DNA of 16,516 bases from Longimicrobium sp. (GCA_030446945.1 JAUJMI010000021.1:2102-18617), one strand, 5' to 3'. Shown: positions 6,283 to 14,565, counted from the first letter of the stretch. Numbers and translations are program-made. Notes: generated from the letters alone by a model not told the origin.

Positions 6283-6374
6283 CTCACGCGGAGACGCGGA
6301 AGCGCGGAGTGAACTTCAACCGCATGGCTCACACAGAGGCACAGAGGAGGTTTCTCTCCGCGTCTCCGCGTGAG
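6283..6374. repeat. Octamer-type inverted repeat (CGCGGAGA units) before the macroglobulin gene
   Basis: ctcacgcggagacgcgga at 6283-6300 has a perfect 18-nt reverse complement at 6357-6374, with 56 nt between. The left arm continues with further 8-nt units (cgcggaga, cgcggaag, cgcggagt). The loop contains a second 8-nt periodicity (acagaggc, acagagga near 6333-6348). It lies in the leader of the macroglobulin gene and ends 46 nt before the chosen start codon. Confidence 0.85.
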
Positions 6375-6420
6375 ATTGCTGTTCTTCGTGAAGGTGATGG
6401 TGTCTTCCCCGAACGTGTCC

Positions 6421-9400
6421 ATGATGCCCAGCCTCCGCCGGGTTCTCGCCGCCGCCGTGGTCGCCGCGGCCGTGTTTGCGCCCTCGCGGGGGGATGCGCA
6501 GCGTGTGGTGCGCGTTCCGCCGCTCTATCCCACGTCGCCGCGGGTGATGGGGCCGGGGGTGGTGGACACGACGGGGCTGCAGTTCCGCGTGTCGCAGGGG
6601 CGGGTGCGGGGGCCGGCGGCGCTGCCGGCGACTCAGGGGGCCAGAATCGGCGAGGCGGAGGCGGCGCGTGTGCTGGGGCGCGCGCGGCCGCTGGCCCCCG
6701 ATTCGGCGGCGCGCGACAGCTTCGCCTTCCCGGCGCAGACCATGCCCGCGCCCCGGGCGGGGGCTACGGTGGTCACAGGATTTCCGCCGCGCGACACGGC
6801 GGCGCCGGTGCCGGTACCGCGGCCGGCGACGGGTGCGCTGACGGTCACGCGGCGCGCGCCGGAGGGGGAGGTGCCGCTCGGGGCGGAGGTGACGGTCACC
6901 TTCTCGCAGCCCAGGGTGCCGCTCTCGTCCGTGGGGAACGTGGAGGCGCGGGCGGTGCCGGCGCGGCTCTCTCCGCAGACGCGGGGGCGGTGGCAGTGGC
7001 TCGACGTCAGGACGCTGCGCTTCGAGCCGCGGGGGCGGCTCCCCATGGCGACGGAGTTCACCGTGGAGATCCCCGCCGGCACCGCGTCGGCCACGGGTGG
7101 GCGGTTGGCGGAGGCGGTGCGCTGGACGTTTGCCACGCCCGCGCCGCGCGCCACGGGCGGATGGCCCTTCGGCGGCGCCGCCGCCGTACAGCCGGTGATC
7201 GTGGCCCGCTTCGACCAGAACGTGGACCCCGCGGCCGTCCTCGCCACCATCACGGTGGAGGCGGGGGGCGCGCGCGTGCCCGTGCGCCTGGCGACCGCGG
7301 CGGAGGTGGAGGCCGATGCGGAGGCGCAGGCGCGGGTGCGGGGGCTGGACGCGGGGCGCTGGATCGCCTTCCGCCCGGTGAGGCCGCTCCCCAACAACAC
7401 GGAAGTCACGGTCACCATCGGGCCCGGCACCCCCTCGGCGGAGGGGCCGCGGCGCACGGTGGACCTCCAGGTGTGGAGCTTCCGCACCTTTGGGCCCTTT
7501 CGCTTCGTCCGGGGAGACTGCGGGTACGGCGGCGGGTGCAGGCCCGGGATGCCGTTCGTCCTCCAATTCTCCAACCCGCTGGCCGACTCCCTCTTCGATG
7601 CGTCGCTCGTGCGCGTGGAGCCCGCCATCGAGGGGATGCGCATCGCGCCGCGCGGCAACTCGCTGGTGATCGTGGGGCGGACGAGGCCCTTCACCCGCTA
7701 CACGGTGCGGGTGGATGCGGGGCTGCGCGACCGATTCGGGCAGCGGCTCGCCGCGCCGGCGTCGGCGTCGTTCCAGGTGGGGGCGCCGGTGGCCCGGCTC
7801 TGGTCCGCGCAGAACACGGTGGTGCTGGATCCGCAGGGGCCGCGCTCGGTGTCCGTGTTCGCGCGCGGGCACCAGCGCCTGCGCGTGCGCGTGCACCGGG
7901 TGGCGCCGGAGGATTGGCTCGCGTTCCGGCGGCGCGGCGGGCGCACGCGCGGGGAGCAGATGGGCCTCCCCGGCCGCGAGGTCAGCAGCCGGGTGGTGGA
8001 GCCGGGGGGCGAGCCGGGCGACACGCGCGAGGTGGCGGTGGACCTGACCCCCGCGCTGCATGACGGGCTGGGGCAGGTGGTGGTGGCCGTGGAGGCGGTG
8101 GATGGCGCCACGCCGGGTGAGCGCAGCCAGGGCGTGTACCTGTGGGTGCAGGCCACGCGCATCGGCCTCGCAGCCTTCGCCGACGCGACCGACCTGACGG
8201 CGTGGGCGAGCTCGCTGGTGGACGGGCGGCCGCTCCCCGGCGTGGAGGTGAGGGTGCATCCCACCGGCGCCGCGGCGACGACCGGCGCGGACGGGCTGGC
8301 GACGATGGCGCTCCCCACCGGGGCCGAGCGCGAGGCGTTCATCGTGGCGCGCTCCGGCGGCGATGTCGCCATCCTGGCGCCGGGGATGGGGAACGCCGGG
8401 TGGGTGCACCTCGCGCGCCAGCCCGCACGTGCGCGGATGGCATGGTACACCTTTACCGACCGGAACCTGTATCGCCCCGGCGATACGGTGCGCTTCAAAG
8501 GGTGGGCGCGGCGGATGTCGTTCGGGAAGAACGGCGCCCTCGCCCTTCCCGGGCGCGGCACCGTGACCTACCAGGTGCGCGACTCGCGCGCCAACGAGAT
8601 CGGCAGGGGAGAGGCGCAGCTCACCGAGCTGGGCGGCTTCGACGCATCGTTCGTGGTGCCGCGGGGGGCCAACCTGGGCCACGCATCCGTCCAGGTGAGC
8701 ATGGCCGGGGCGCCGAACGAGTCCCACGGCTTCTCCTTTCTGATGCAGGAGTTCCGCAGGCCGGAGTACGAGGTCTCGGTGGCGGCCGACGAGGGCCCGC
8801 ACTTCGTGGGCGGCGGCACGGAGGTGGTGGCGCGCGCGTCGTACTTCAGCGGGGGCGGCCTTCCCGGCGCGCCGGTGGAGTGGAGGGTGACGGCGACGCC
8901 CGGCTTCTTCCAGCCGCCGCGGTGGGACGAGTGGAGCTTCGGCCCCACGCGTCCCTGGTGGTGGTGGATGGACCGCGACGACCGTGGCGAGGAGAGCGAG
9001 ACCTTCAGCGGCGTCACGGACGCGTCGGGGGCGCACGCGATCCGGCTGGACTTCGACCGCGCCGTTCCCCCGCGCCCCTTCCAGGTGACGGCGAACGCCA
9101 CGGTCACCGACGTGAACCGGCAGACGTGGACCTCCAGCGCGTCGCTCCTGGTGCACCCCTCCGCGGTGTACCTGGGGATGCGGACGCCCCGCTCCTGGCT
9201 GGAAGCGGGCGACACGATGGAGCTGGAGATGATCGCCGTGGGGCTGGACGGGAAGCCGGTCCCGGGGCGCACCATCAACGTGCGCATCCGCCGCAACGAG
9301 TGGCGCTTCGACGACGGGCGCTGGCGCGAGGCGCAGGCGGGGAGCGAGAGCTGCACCCGCGTCTCCGGCGCGACGCCGGTGCGCTGCACCTTCCCGGTCG

Positions 9401-12400
9401 TCGGCGGCGACTACCGCATCGAGGGGGTGACCACCGACGCGCAGGGCCGCCGCACCGTGACCACGCTGCGGATGTGGGTGGCGGGGCCCGGGGTGCGCTT
9501 CCCCGGCCGCGGCGAGGGGAACGACGCGCGGCGCGTGGAGATGATCCCGGACCGCGAGCGCTACACCGTGGGCGACACGGCGCGCATCCTCCTGCGTCTC
9601 CCCTTCCAGCCGGTGCGCGGGGTGGTGACGATCGGGAGGAACGGGATCGTGAGGACGGAGCCGCTCGCCGCCGAGGGGGCCACGCACACGCTGCGCATCC
9701 CGATCACGGAGGCGGACTTGCCCAACGTGTGGGTGCAGGTGGACGTGACCGGCGCGACCTCCGGCGGCGCCGAGGAGCGCCCCACCGCGCGCGGCGTGGA
9801 CATGGCGACGGGCAACGTGATTCTGCGCGTGCCGCCCCTCACCCGCACGCTGACCGTGCGCCCCGTGCCGTCGGATACCACGATGCTGCCGGACGCGGAG
9901 GGCTCGGTCGTGGTCGAAGTGCGCGACGGGTCCGGGCGCCCCGTTGCGGGCGCCGAGGTGGCGCTGGTGGTGGTGGACGAGGCGGTGCTCGCGCTCAGCG
10001 GGTACCGCATCCCCGACCCGCTCCTGCTCTTCTACCCGGAGCGCGGCGCGGGCATCAACACGCTTCACCTGCGGCGGATGGTGCGGGTGGTGGCTCCCGA
10101 CTTCGCGCCGGCGCCGGGAACGCTGGTGGGGCGCGTCGTCAACGTGCAGACGGGCGAGCCGGTGGGCGGCGCGCGGGTGACGGTGCAGGGCTCGCATTTC
10201 TCGGCTGTGGCCGATGCGCAGGGCCGCTTCCGCATCCGCGGCGTGCCGAGGGGGACGCTGACGCTGCTCACGATGCAGGAGGGCTACACCGGCGCCAGCC
10301 AAACCGTCCGCGTTGGCGCGGAGGCGACTCCGCCGCTGGTGCTCTACCTCGTCCCGGAGCAGCCGGGGAGGGAAGAGGGGGTGTGGGACATGGCGGCGGG
10401 CGCCATGTCGCTCGAAGGCGCAGTCGTTAGCGCCCGCATGTCGGCGCCATCGGCACCGCCGCCGCCCCCGGTGGAGATGCCGCCGCCGGTGGTGGAGGCG
10501 GCGCAGGGGCGCGCGGGCGGCATCATGGTCGGCCAGCCGGGGGCGCAGCAGCCGGCGATCGCGGTGCGCACCAACTTCGACCCGCTGGCCGTGTGGATGG
10601 CCGCGGTGCGCACCGACGCGCAGGGGCGGGTGCGGGTGCCGTTCCGGATGCCCTCGAACCTCACGCGCTACCGCGTCACGGCGGTCGCGGTGGAGGGCGC
10701 CACCCGCTTCGGGATCGGCGAGAGCGCCATCACCGCGCGCCAGCCGCTGATGGTGAGGCCGTCGCCGCCGCGCTTCCTCAACTTCGGCGACCGATTTGAG
10801 CTCCCCGTCGTCCTCCAGAACACCACGGGGGCGCCGATGGTGGTGCAGGTGGCGGCGCGCGCCGTGGGGGTGAGCTTCGCCGACCCGGGGAGGCGCGTCA
10901 CCATCCCCGCGCGCGACCGGGTCGAGGTGCGCCTGGCCGCCGAGGCCGTGCAGGCCGGGAAGGCGCGCTTCCAGGTGGTGGCCGCGGCGGTGGACGGCGC
11001 GACCGACGCGGCGGAGTTCTCGCTCCCCGTCTACACCCCGGCGACGGCCGAGGCGTTCGCCACCTACGGCAACCTGGCCCAGGGCGCGGCCACCCTGCCG
11101 CTGGACGTGCCGGTGGACGCCATCCCGTCGTTCGGCGGGCTGGAAGTGACCACGTCGTCCACCGCGCTCAGCGAGCTGACGGACGCCTTCCTGTACCTGG
11201 TGAGCTACCGGTTCCAGGGGACGGAGCAGATCGCGTCGCGGATGATCGCGGTGGCGGCGCTGCGCGACGTGCTGGGCGCCTTCAACGCCGAGGGGCTGCC
11301 CTCGGCGGACTCGCTGCGCGCCTCAGTCGCGTCGGACGTGCGACTGCTGGCGGCGCGTCAGAACCCCGACGGCGGGTTCGCGTGGTGGGAGCGCGGGCGC
11401 GAGTCGGCGCCGTACGCCAGCATCCACGCCGCGCACGCCCTGCAGCGGGTGCGCGAGGCCGGCCACGACGTGCCGGAGGAGGTGTGGCGGCGGGCGCTCA
11501 ACTACCTGCGCGCCATCCCCCGCAATCTGCCGCAGGCGTACCCCGCCGACGCGCGCCGCGCGCTGCACGCCTACGCCCTCTACACCCGCCGCCGCATGGG
11601 CGACGAGGTGTCGGGCGACGTGCGCCGGCTGGTGACCGAGGCCGGGGGGGTGAACGAGCTCCAGCTGGAGGCCGCCGGGTGGCTCCTCTCCGCGACGGCG
11701 GGGGAGCGCGGGCCGGCGGAGGTGCGCGACTCGCTCCTCACCCTGGTGAGCAACCGGGCGACGGAGACGGCTTCGACGGCCACCTTCGCCACGCGCTACA
11801 CGGAGGGCGAGTACCTCCTGCTGCACTCGGCGCGGCGCACGGACGCGGTGGTGCTGGAGGGCCTCCTCTCCGCCGACCCGCGCAACGAGCTGGTGGCCAA
11901 GACGGTGCGCGGGCTCCTGGGGAACCGGGTGCGCGGGCGGTGGAGCAACACGCAGGAGAACGCCTGGGTGCTGCTGGCGGTGCAGCGCTACTTCCGGGAG
12001 TACGAAGCGCAGACCCCCGACTTCGTCGCCCGTGTCTGGCTGGGAGACCGGCTGGCGGGGAGCGCGCCCTTCCGCGGCCGATCCGCCACCCGCGCGCAGA
12101 CGGAGATCCCGATGCGCACCCTGCAGCAGCTCCGCCCCCCCTCGCTGACGGTGGGGATGGAGGGGACGGGCCGTCTGTACTACCGCGCCGGCCTCCGCTA
12201 CGCCCCGCGCGACCTGGTGCTCACGCCGATGCAGCGCGGGTTCGCGGTGGAGCGCACCTACGCGGCGGTGGACAGCGTGGGCGACGTGACACGCGGGGAG
12301 GACGGGATCTGGCGCGTGCGCGCGGGCGCGCGGATCCGCGTGACGGTCACGATGACGGCCCCGTCGCGCCGGCTGCACGTGGCGCTGGTCGATCCGCTCC

Positions 12401-12726
12401 CGGCGGGTTGGGAGCCGGTGAACGCCGCGCTGAGCGGCGCCCAGCCGGAGGGCCGCGGAGACGGCGGCCCGGTGCGGCCGATGAGGGGTCGCGGAGTGGA
12501 TTCACACCGCGGGTACTGGGGCGGGAGCTGGTGGGAGCACCAGAACCTGCGCGACGACCGCGCCGAAGCGTTCGCGTCGCTGCTGCCGGCGGGGGTGTAC
12601 ACCTACACGTACGTGGCCCGCGCCACCACGCCGGGTCTCTTCATCGTCCCGCCCCCGCGCGCGGAGGAGATGTACTCGCCCGAGACCTTTGGGCGCGGAG
12701 GGACGGACCGGGTGATCGTGCGGTAA
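6421..12726 (+). CDS. Secreted alpha-2-macroglobulin-like protein, thioester-less, with carboxypeptidase-regulatory-like insert
   Basis: This 2,101-aa protein belongs to the bacterial alpha-2-macroglobulin family (periplasmic or envelope protease traps). A signal peptide (residues 1-26, arginines then an Ala/Val-rich core, likely cut before Gln27) precedes Big_5/Ig-like modules in about 115-480. A macroglobulin MG2 motif, TDRNLYRPGDTVRFKG, occurs at 679-694. VVVDEAVLALSGY (about 1183-1195) marks the MG domain before the bait region. A carboxypeptidase-regulatory-like domain (about 1233-1311) and a Pro-rich stretch (1341-1360) come next. The A2M core follows from VRTNFDPLAVW (1382). The thioester domain has YRFQGTEQ at 1596-1603, where the usual thioester Cys is Gly1600. 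NPDGGFAWW is at 1648-1656, and the typical C-terminal end (RAEEMYSPE) is near 2080. No pbpC neighbour is present. Start: ATG 6421 gives the most compact signal peptide. ATG 6397 and GTG 6370 are open alternatives. Confidence 0.93.
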   Translation: MMPSLRRVLAAAVVAAAVFAPSRGDAQRVVRVPPLYPTSPRVMGPGVVDTTGLQFRVSQGRVRGPAALPATQGARIGEAEAARVLGRARPLAPDSAARDSFAFPAQTMPAPRAGATVVTGFPPRDTAAPVPVPRPATGALTVTRRAPEGEVPLGAEVTVTFSQPRVPLSSVGNVEARAVPARLSPQTRGRWQWLDVRTLRFEPRGRLPMATEFTVEIPAGTASATGGRLAEAVRWTFATPAPRATGGWPFGGAAAVQPVIVARFDQNVDPAAVLATITVEAGGARVPVRLATAAEVEADAEAQARVRGLDAGRWIAFRPVRPLPNNTEVTVTIGPGTPSAEGPRRTVDLQVWSFRTFGPFRFVRGDCGYGGGCRPGMPFVLQFSNPLADSLFDASLVRVEPAIEGMRIAPRGNSLVIVGRTRPFTRYTVRVDAGLRDRFGQRLAAPASASFQVGAPVARLWSAQNTVVLDPQGPRSVSVFARGHQRLRVRVHRVAPEDWLAFRRRGGRTRGEQMGLPGREVSSRVVEPGGEPGDTREVAVDLTPALHDGLGQVVVAVEAVDGATPGERSQGVYLWVQATRIGLAAFADATDLTAWASSLVDGRPLPGVEVRVHPTGAAATTGADGLATMALPTGAEREAFIVARSGGDVAILAPGMGNAGWVHLARQPARARMAWYTFTDRNLYRPGDTVRFKGWARRMSFGKNGALALPGRGTVTYQVRDSRANEIGRGEAQLTELGGFDASFVVPRGANLGHASVQVSMAGAPNESHGFSFLMQEFRRPEYEVSVAADEGPHFVGGGTEVVARASYFSGGGLPGAPVEWRVTATPGFFQPPRWDEWSFGPTRPWWWWMDRDDRGEESETFSGVTDASGAHAIRLDFDRAVPPRPFQVTANATVTDVNRQTWTSSASLLVHPSAVYLGMRTPRSWLEAGDTMELEMIAVGLDGKPVPGRTINVRIRRNEWRFDDGRWREAQAGSESCTRVSGATPVRCTFPVVGGDYRIEGVTTDAQGRRTVTTLRMWVAGPGVRFPGRGEGNDARRVEMIPDRERYTVGDTARILLRLPFQPVRGVVTIGRNGIVRTEPLAAEGATHTLRIPITEADLPNVWVQVDVTGATSGGAEERPTARGVDMATGNVILRVPPLTRTLTVRPVPSDTTMLPDAEGSVVVEVRDGSGRPVAGAEVALVVVDEAVLALSGYRIPDPLLLFYPERGAGINTLHLRRMVRVVAPDFAPAPGTLVGRVVNVQTGEPVGGARVTVQGSHFSAVADAQGRFRIRGVPRGTLTLLTMQEGYTGASQTVRVGAEATPPLVLYLVPEQPGREEGVWDMAAGAMSLEGAVVSARMSAPSAPPPPPVEMPPPVVEAAQGRAGGIMVGQPGAQQPAIAVRTNFDPLAVWMAAVRTDAQGRVRVPFRMPSNLTRYRVTAVAVEGATRFGIGESAITARQPLMVRPSPPRFLNFGDRFELPVVLQNTTGAPMVVQVAARAVGVSFADPGRRVTIPARDRVEVRLAAEAVQAGKARFQVVAAAVDGATDAAEFSLPVYTPATAEAFATYGNLAQGAATLPLDVPVDAIPSFGGLEVTTSSTALSELTDAFLYLVSYRFQGTEQIASRMIAVAALRDVLGAFNAEGLPSADSLRASVASDVRLLAARQNPDGGFAWWERGRESAPYASIHAAHALQRVREAGHDVPEEVWRRALNYLRAIPRNLPQAYPADARRALHAYALYTRRRMGDEVSGDVRRLVTEAGGVNELQLEAAGWLLSATAGERGPAEVRDSLLTLVSNRATETASTATFATRYTEGEYLLLHSARRTDAVVLEGLLSADPRNELVAKTVRGLLGNRVRGRWSNTQENAWVLLAVQRYFREYEAQTPDFVARVWLGDRLAGSAPFRGRSATRAQTEIPMRTLQQLRPPSLTVGMEGTGRLYYRAGLRYAPRDLVLTPMQRGFAVERTYAAVDSVGDVTRGEDGIWRVRAGARIRVTVTMTAPSRRLHVALVDPLPAGWEPVNAALSGAQPEGRGDGGPVRPMRGRGVDSHRGYWGGSWWEHQNLRDDRAEAFASLLPAGVYTYTYVARATTPGLFIVPPPRAEEMYSPETFGRGGTDRVIVR

Positions 12727-12755
12727 GGCCCCTCAGGCCCCCCCGCTCGTTCCTC

Positions 12756-12791
12756 GCTGCCCCTCCCCCACCAGACCTGGCGGAGGGCAGC
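12756..12791 (+). terminator. Terminator-like hairpin after the macroglobulin gene
   Basis: gctgcccctcc near 12756-12766 pairs, with one bulge, with ggagggcagc at 12782-12791. It lies 29 nt after the stop codon. No T-run follows, so an intrinsic terminator is only a possibility. Confidence 0.4.
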
Positions 12792-12841
12792 CACGTGGGG
12801 CGGCCCGTACGAGGTTGGGGCAGGGGTCGAGCTGGGGGAGA

Positions 12842-12871
12842 GGGCGGGCGCGATGAATCGCGGCCCCTACG
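12842..12871 (-). repeat. Dispersed palindrome, copy 3 (inverted)
   Basis: Read on the minus strand this 30-nt block matches 3422-3450 apart from one substitution and one extra C, including the CGTAGGGGC and GCCC flanks. The stem is gggcgcgat (12846-12854) with atcgcg-g-ccc (12857-12866), carrying a single bulged G. It sits immediately 5' of the kinase remnant. Confidence 0.8.
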
Positions 12872-12879
12872 AGATCTGT

Positions 12880-13057
12880 GCGATGCGGCAGGGGCTGGTG
12901 CGCGAGCGCGGCGGGAGCGGGCTGGGGCTGAGCGTCGCCTGTCAGCTCGCGCCGCTGCTGGGCGGCGACGTGACGGTCGAGAGCACGCCGGGAGGACAGG
13001 CCCCCGTTCGTCACCTCGCTGCCCGTCCCCCAGAACTACCCGGGGGAGGCGCGCTGG
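12880..13057 (+). pseudogene. Remnant of a sensor histidine kinase C-terminus, frameshifted
   Basis: In one frame (about 12892-12990) the translation reads LVRERGGSGLGLSVACQLAP, followed by a Leu-Leu-Gly-Gly-Asp-Val-Thr-Val-Glu-Ser stretch. This is the G2 box and end of a histidine-kinase ATPase domain (GxGLGL then LGG-x-x-x-V-x-S-x-P-G). The expected closing strand appears in a different frame from about 12998 (PPFVTSLPVPQNY), so a single-base indel lies near 12990-12998. The dimerisation His box, N box and G1 box are absent upstream, where the dispersed palindrome and an unrelated G-rich stretch are found. It is a decayed fragment, not a functional kinase. The rest of the spacer up to 13172 shows nothing I recognise. 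Confidence 0.65.
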
Positions 13058-13172
13058 CGCACATCGATGCGGGGCACGGGGCCGTTTCGGCCGCTGTTTG
13101 TGTGGACGGGAGGGGTTCGGGCGTTTAGGGTTGGTGACCCCGAAGCGCACCCCCCTCCACGGATCTCGAACG

Positions 13173-14360
13173 ATGCCCAGATTCCGCTCGCTTCCCACCC
13201 TGGCCACGCTCGTGGCGCTGGCCGCGTGCAACAACGACTCGACTCGTTCCGGCGACGAGTTCGTGGCGAACCGCGTCGTCGCGCGCGTGCAGAAGGCCGA
13301 TTCGCGGCAGGAGCTGAAGCTGGATGCTCCGCTGATGGGGCTCCACGTGTACAGCGCGCTCGATGCGGCGCGGGCGTTCACGGTGCTGCTGGGCGGCGAT
13401 CCGTTCCAGGAATCGGAGATGGGGCCGATGCTCCAGATGATCGTCCCCGGCCCGCTGACGGCCCGCAGCTACCCGGTGGGGTCGCTGGACATCACCGCGC
13501 ATGACGAGATGTCGCCGGCCGAGATCACCACCACGCTCGGGATCGTCGTCGCGCCGGAGCCGGACGGCGACGACATGGACTTCTTCACCACCACCGGCGG
13601 CACCGTGAACGTGGTGACGGCCGAGCTGGGATCGACGAAGCGGCCGGGGCGGGTGCAGGCGCGGATGGCGCTGGACCTGCGCGAGTTCTACTTCGACCGC
13701 GAGCCCGCGAGCTACGGCAAGCAGGCGACCGGTAAGGGCGCGCTCGACGGGCCGCTGATGCAGTCCGTGGCGAGCGACGCGGAGATCGCCTTCACGGGCG
13801 CGTTCACCGGGAGCACGGTGCGCGACCTGTTGGGCGGGATGTTCGGCGAAGAGCCGGGTCGTGAGCCGGGTGTCCGCCGGCGCTGGAGCTTCATGGTGGG
13901 CACCCCCGGGCGCGCCCCGCGCGAGGGGAGCTTCGGCCACCTCTCGCTGCGCCTGGGCCGCATCCCCGCTACGGGGCAGACGGTCCGCTTCAGGCTGGTT
14001 GAGCCCGACACCATGTTTGGCCGCACCGGCCCCGCGGATACCGCCAGCAGCGCGGCGCTCCAGGTTTTCACCATGAGCCACACACGCGAGACGCCGTCGG
14101 CGGGCGCGCCCCTCTATCTCTCCACCTCGGGCGAGCTCCGCGTGGAGTCCGCCACCGCCGAGGCCATCCGCGGCACCCTGACGCTGACGCTCACCGAGTA
14201 CGACTTCCGCACCCGCAAGCTGGGCACGGGCACGGTGACGGCGTCGGGCCGGGTGGGGCTCGGGCTGATGGAGGCGCCGCCCTTCTTCAGCCGCGCCCCG
14301 GCCGTTCAGGCGCGCCGCGCGGCCGCGAGCGGCGCGGTCTGGCTCAGTCCCGCGCGCTGA
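13173..14360 (+). CDS. Putative lipoprotein of unknown function
   Basis: This 395-aa protein starts MPRFRSLPTLATLVALAACN, a lipoprotein signal with two Arg, a hydrophobic core and the lipobox Leu-Ala-Ala-Cys (Cys19). The mature protein should be lipid-anchored in the envelope. The remainder has no membrane span and reads as alternating beta strands (for example RVQARMALDLREFYF near 162-176 and GTLTLTLTEYDF near 332-343). I recognise no family and no catalytic motif. The long frame that contains it opens far upstream, inside the macroglobulin gene, but only the part from ATG 13173 looks like protein. The start is supported by the signal peptide; the ribosome site is weak (GGATCTCG). It follows the macroglobulin gene in the same direction after a 446-nt gap, and is followed by strong hairpins. 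Confidence 0.8.
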   Translation: MPRFRSLPTLATLVALAACNNDSTRSGDEFVANRVVARVQKADSRQELKLDAPLMGLHVYSALDAARAFTVLLGGDPFQESEMGPMLQMIVPGPLTARSYPVGSLDITAHDEMSPAEITTTLGIVVAPEPDGDDMDFFTTTGGTVNVVTAELGSTKRPGRVQARMALDLREFYFDREPASYGKQATGKGALDGPLMQSVASDAEIAFTGAFTGSTVRDLLGGMFGEEPGREPGVRRRWSFMVGTPGRAPREGSFGHLSLRLGRIPATGQTVRFRLVEPDTMFGRTGPADTASSAALQVFTMSHTRETPSAGAPLYLSTSGELRVESATAEAIRGTLTLTLTEYDFRTRKLGTGTVTASGRVGLGLMEAPPFFSRAPAVQARRAAASGAVWLSPAR

Positions 14361-14452
14361 AGCCACGCGCCTGACGGAATGGTGAAAGGCCGGTCCGCTG
14401 CGACGAAACGTCGTGGCGGGCCGGTTGTCGTGGCCCTCACCCCCCCCCGGCA

Positions 14453-14509
14453 CCCCTCTCCCGATAACAGGAGAGGGGGCCCCTCTCGTTCTCGGGAGAG
14501 GGGGAGAAC
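14453..14509. repeat. Two tandem hairpins with CCCCTCTC/GAGAGGGG stems
   Basis: Hairpin 1 has 9-bp arms at 14453-14461 and 14470-14478 with loop cgataaca. Hairpin 2 has 8-bp arms at 14480-14487 and 14496-14503. Both use the same stem sequence, so it is a duplicated unit. The block ends with gagggggagaac (14498-14509), identical to 3321-3332. It probably ends the lipoprotein transcript or is a dispersed repeat. There is no T-run. Confidence 0.75.
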
Positions 14510-14545
14510 GGCGTGCGGGCGGCGGGCGGGTGCGGGGGACGGCAC

Positions 14546-14565
14546 GGGCGCGACGAAACGCGCCC
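14546..14565. repeat. Palindrome related to the dispersed element (weak copy)
   Basis: gggcgcg at 14546-14552 and cgcgccc at 14559-14565 form a perfect 7-bp stem with loop acgaaa. The outer stem equals that of the copies at 3427 and 12846, but the inner GAT/ATC pairs and the CGTAG flank are missing. Membership of the family is uncertain. Confidence 0.5.

Noticed and set aside
6316..10302. A 1,328-codon open frame on the minus strand antisense to the macroglobulin gene
   Set aside because: Its translation is dominated by Arg, His, Pro and Ala with no recognisable domain, as expected for the complement of a GC-rich gene. The plus strand carries the signal peptide and clear macroglobulin motifs.
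12853..13128. Intact 91-aa gene in the spacer after the macroglobulin
   Set aside because: Its ATG lies inside the dispersed palindrome, only the middle resembles a kinase ATPase end, and the similarity continues in another frame. A pseudogene fits better.
11382..13172. Long plus-strand frame continuous with the lipoprotein gene
   Set aside because: Before 13173 the translation is low-complexity Arg/Gly/Ala in a shifted frame over the macroglobulin gene. The lipoprotein signal fixes the real start at 13173.
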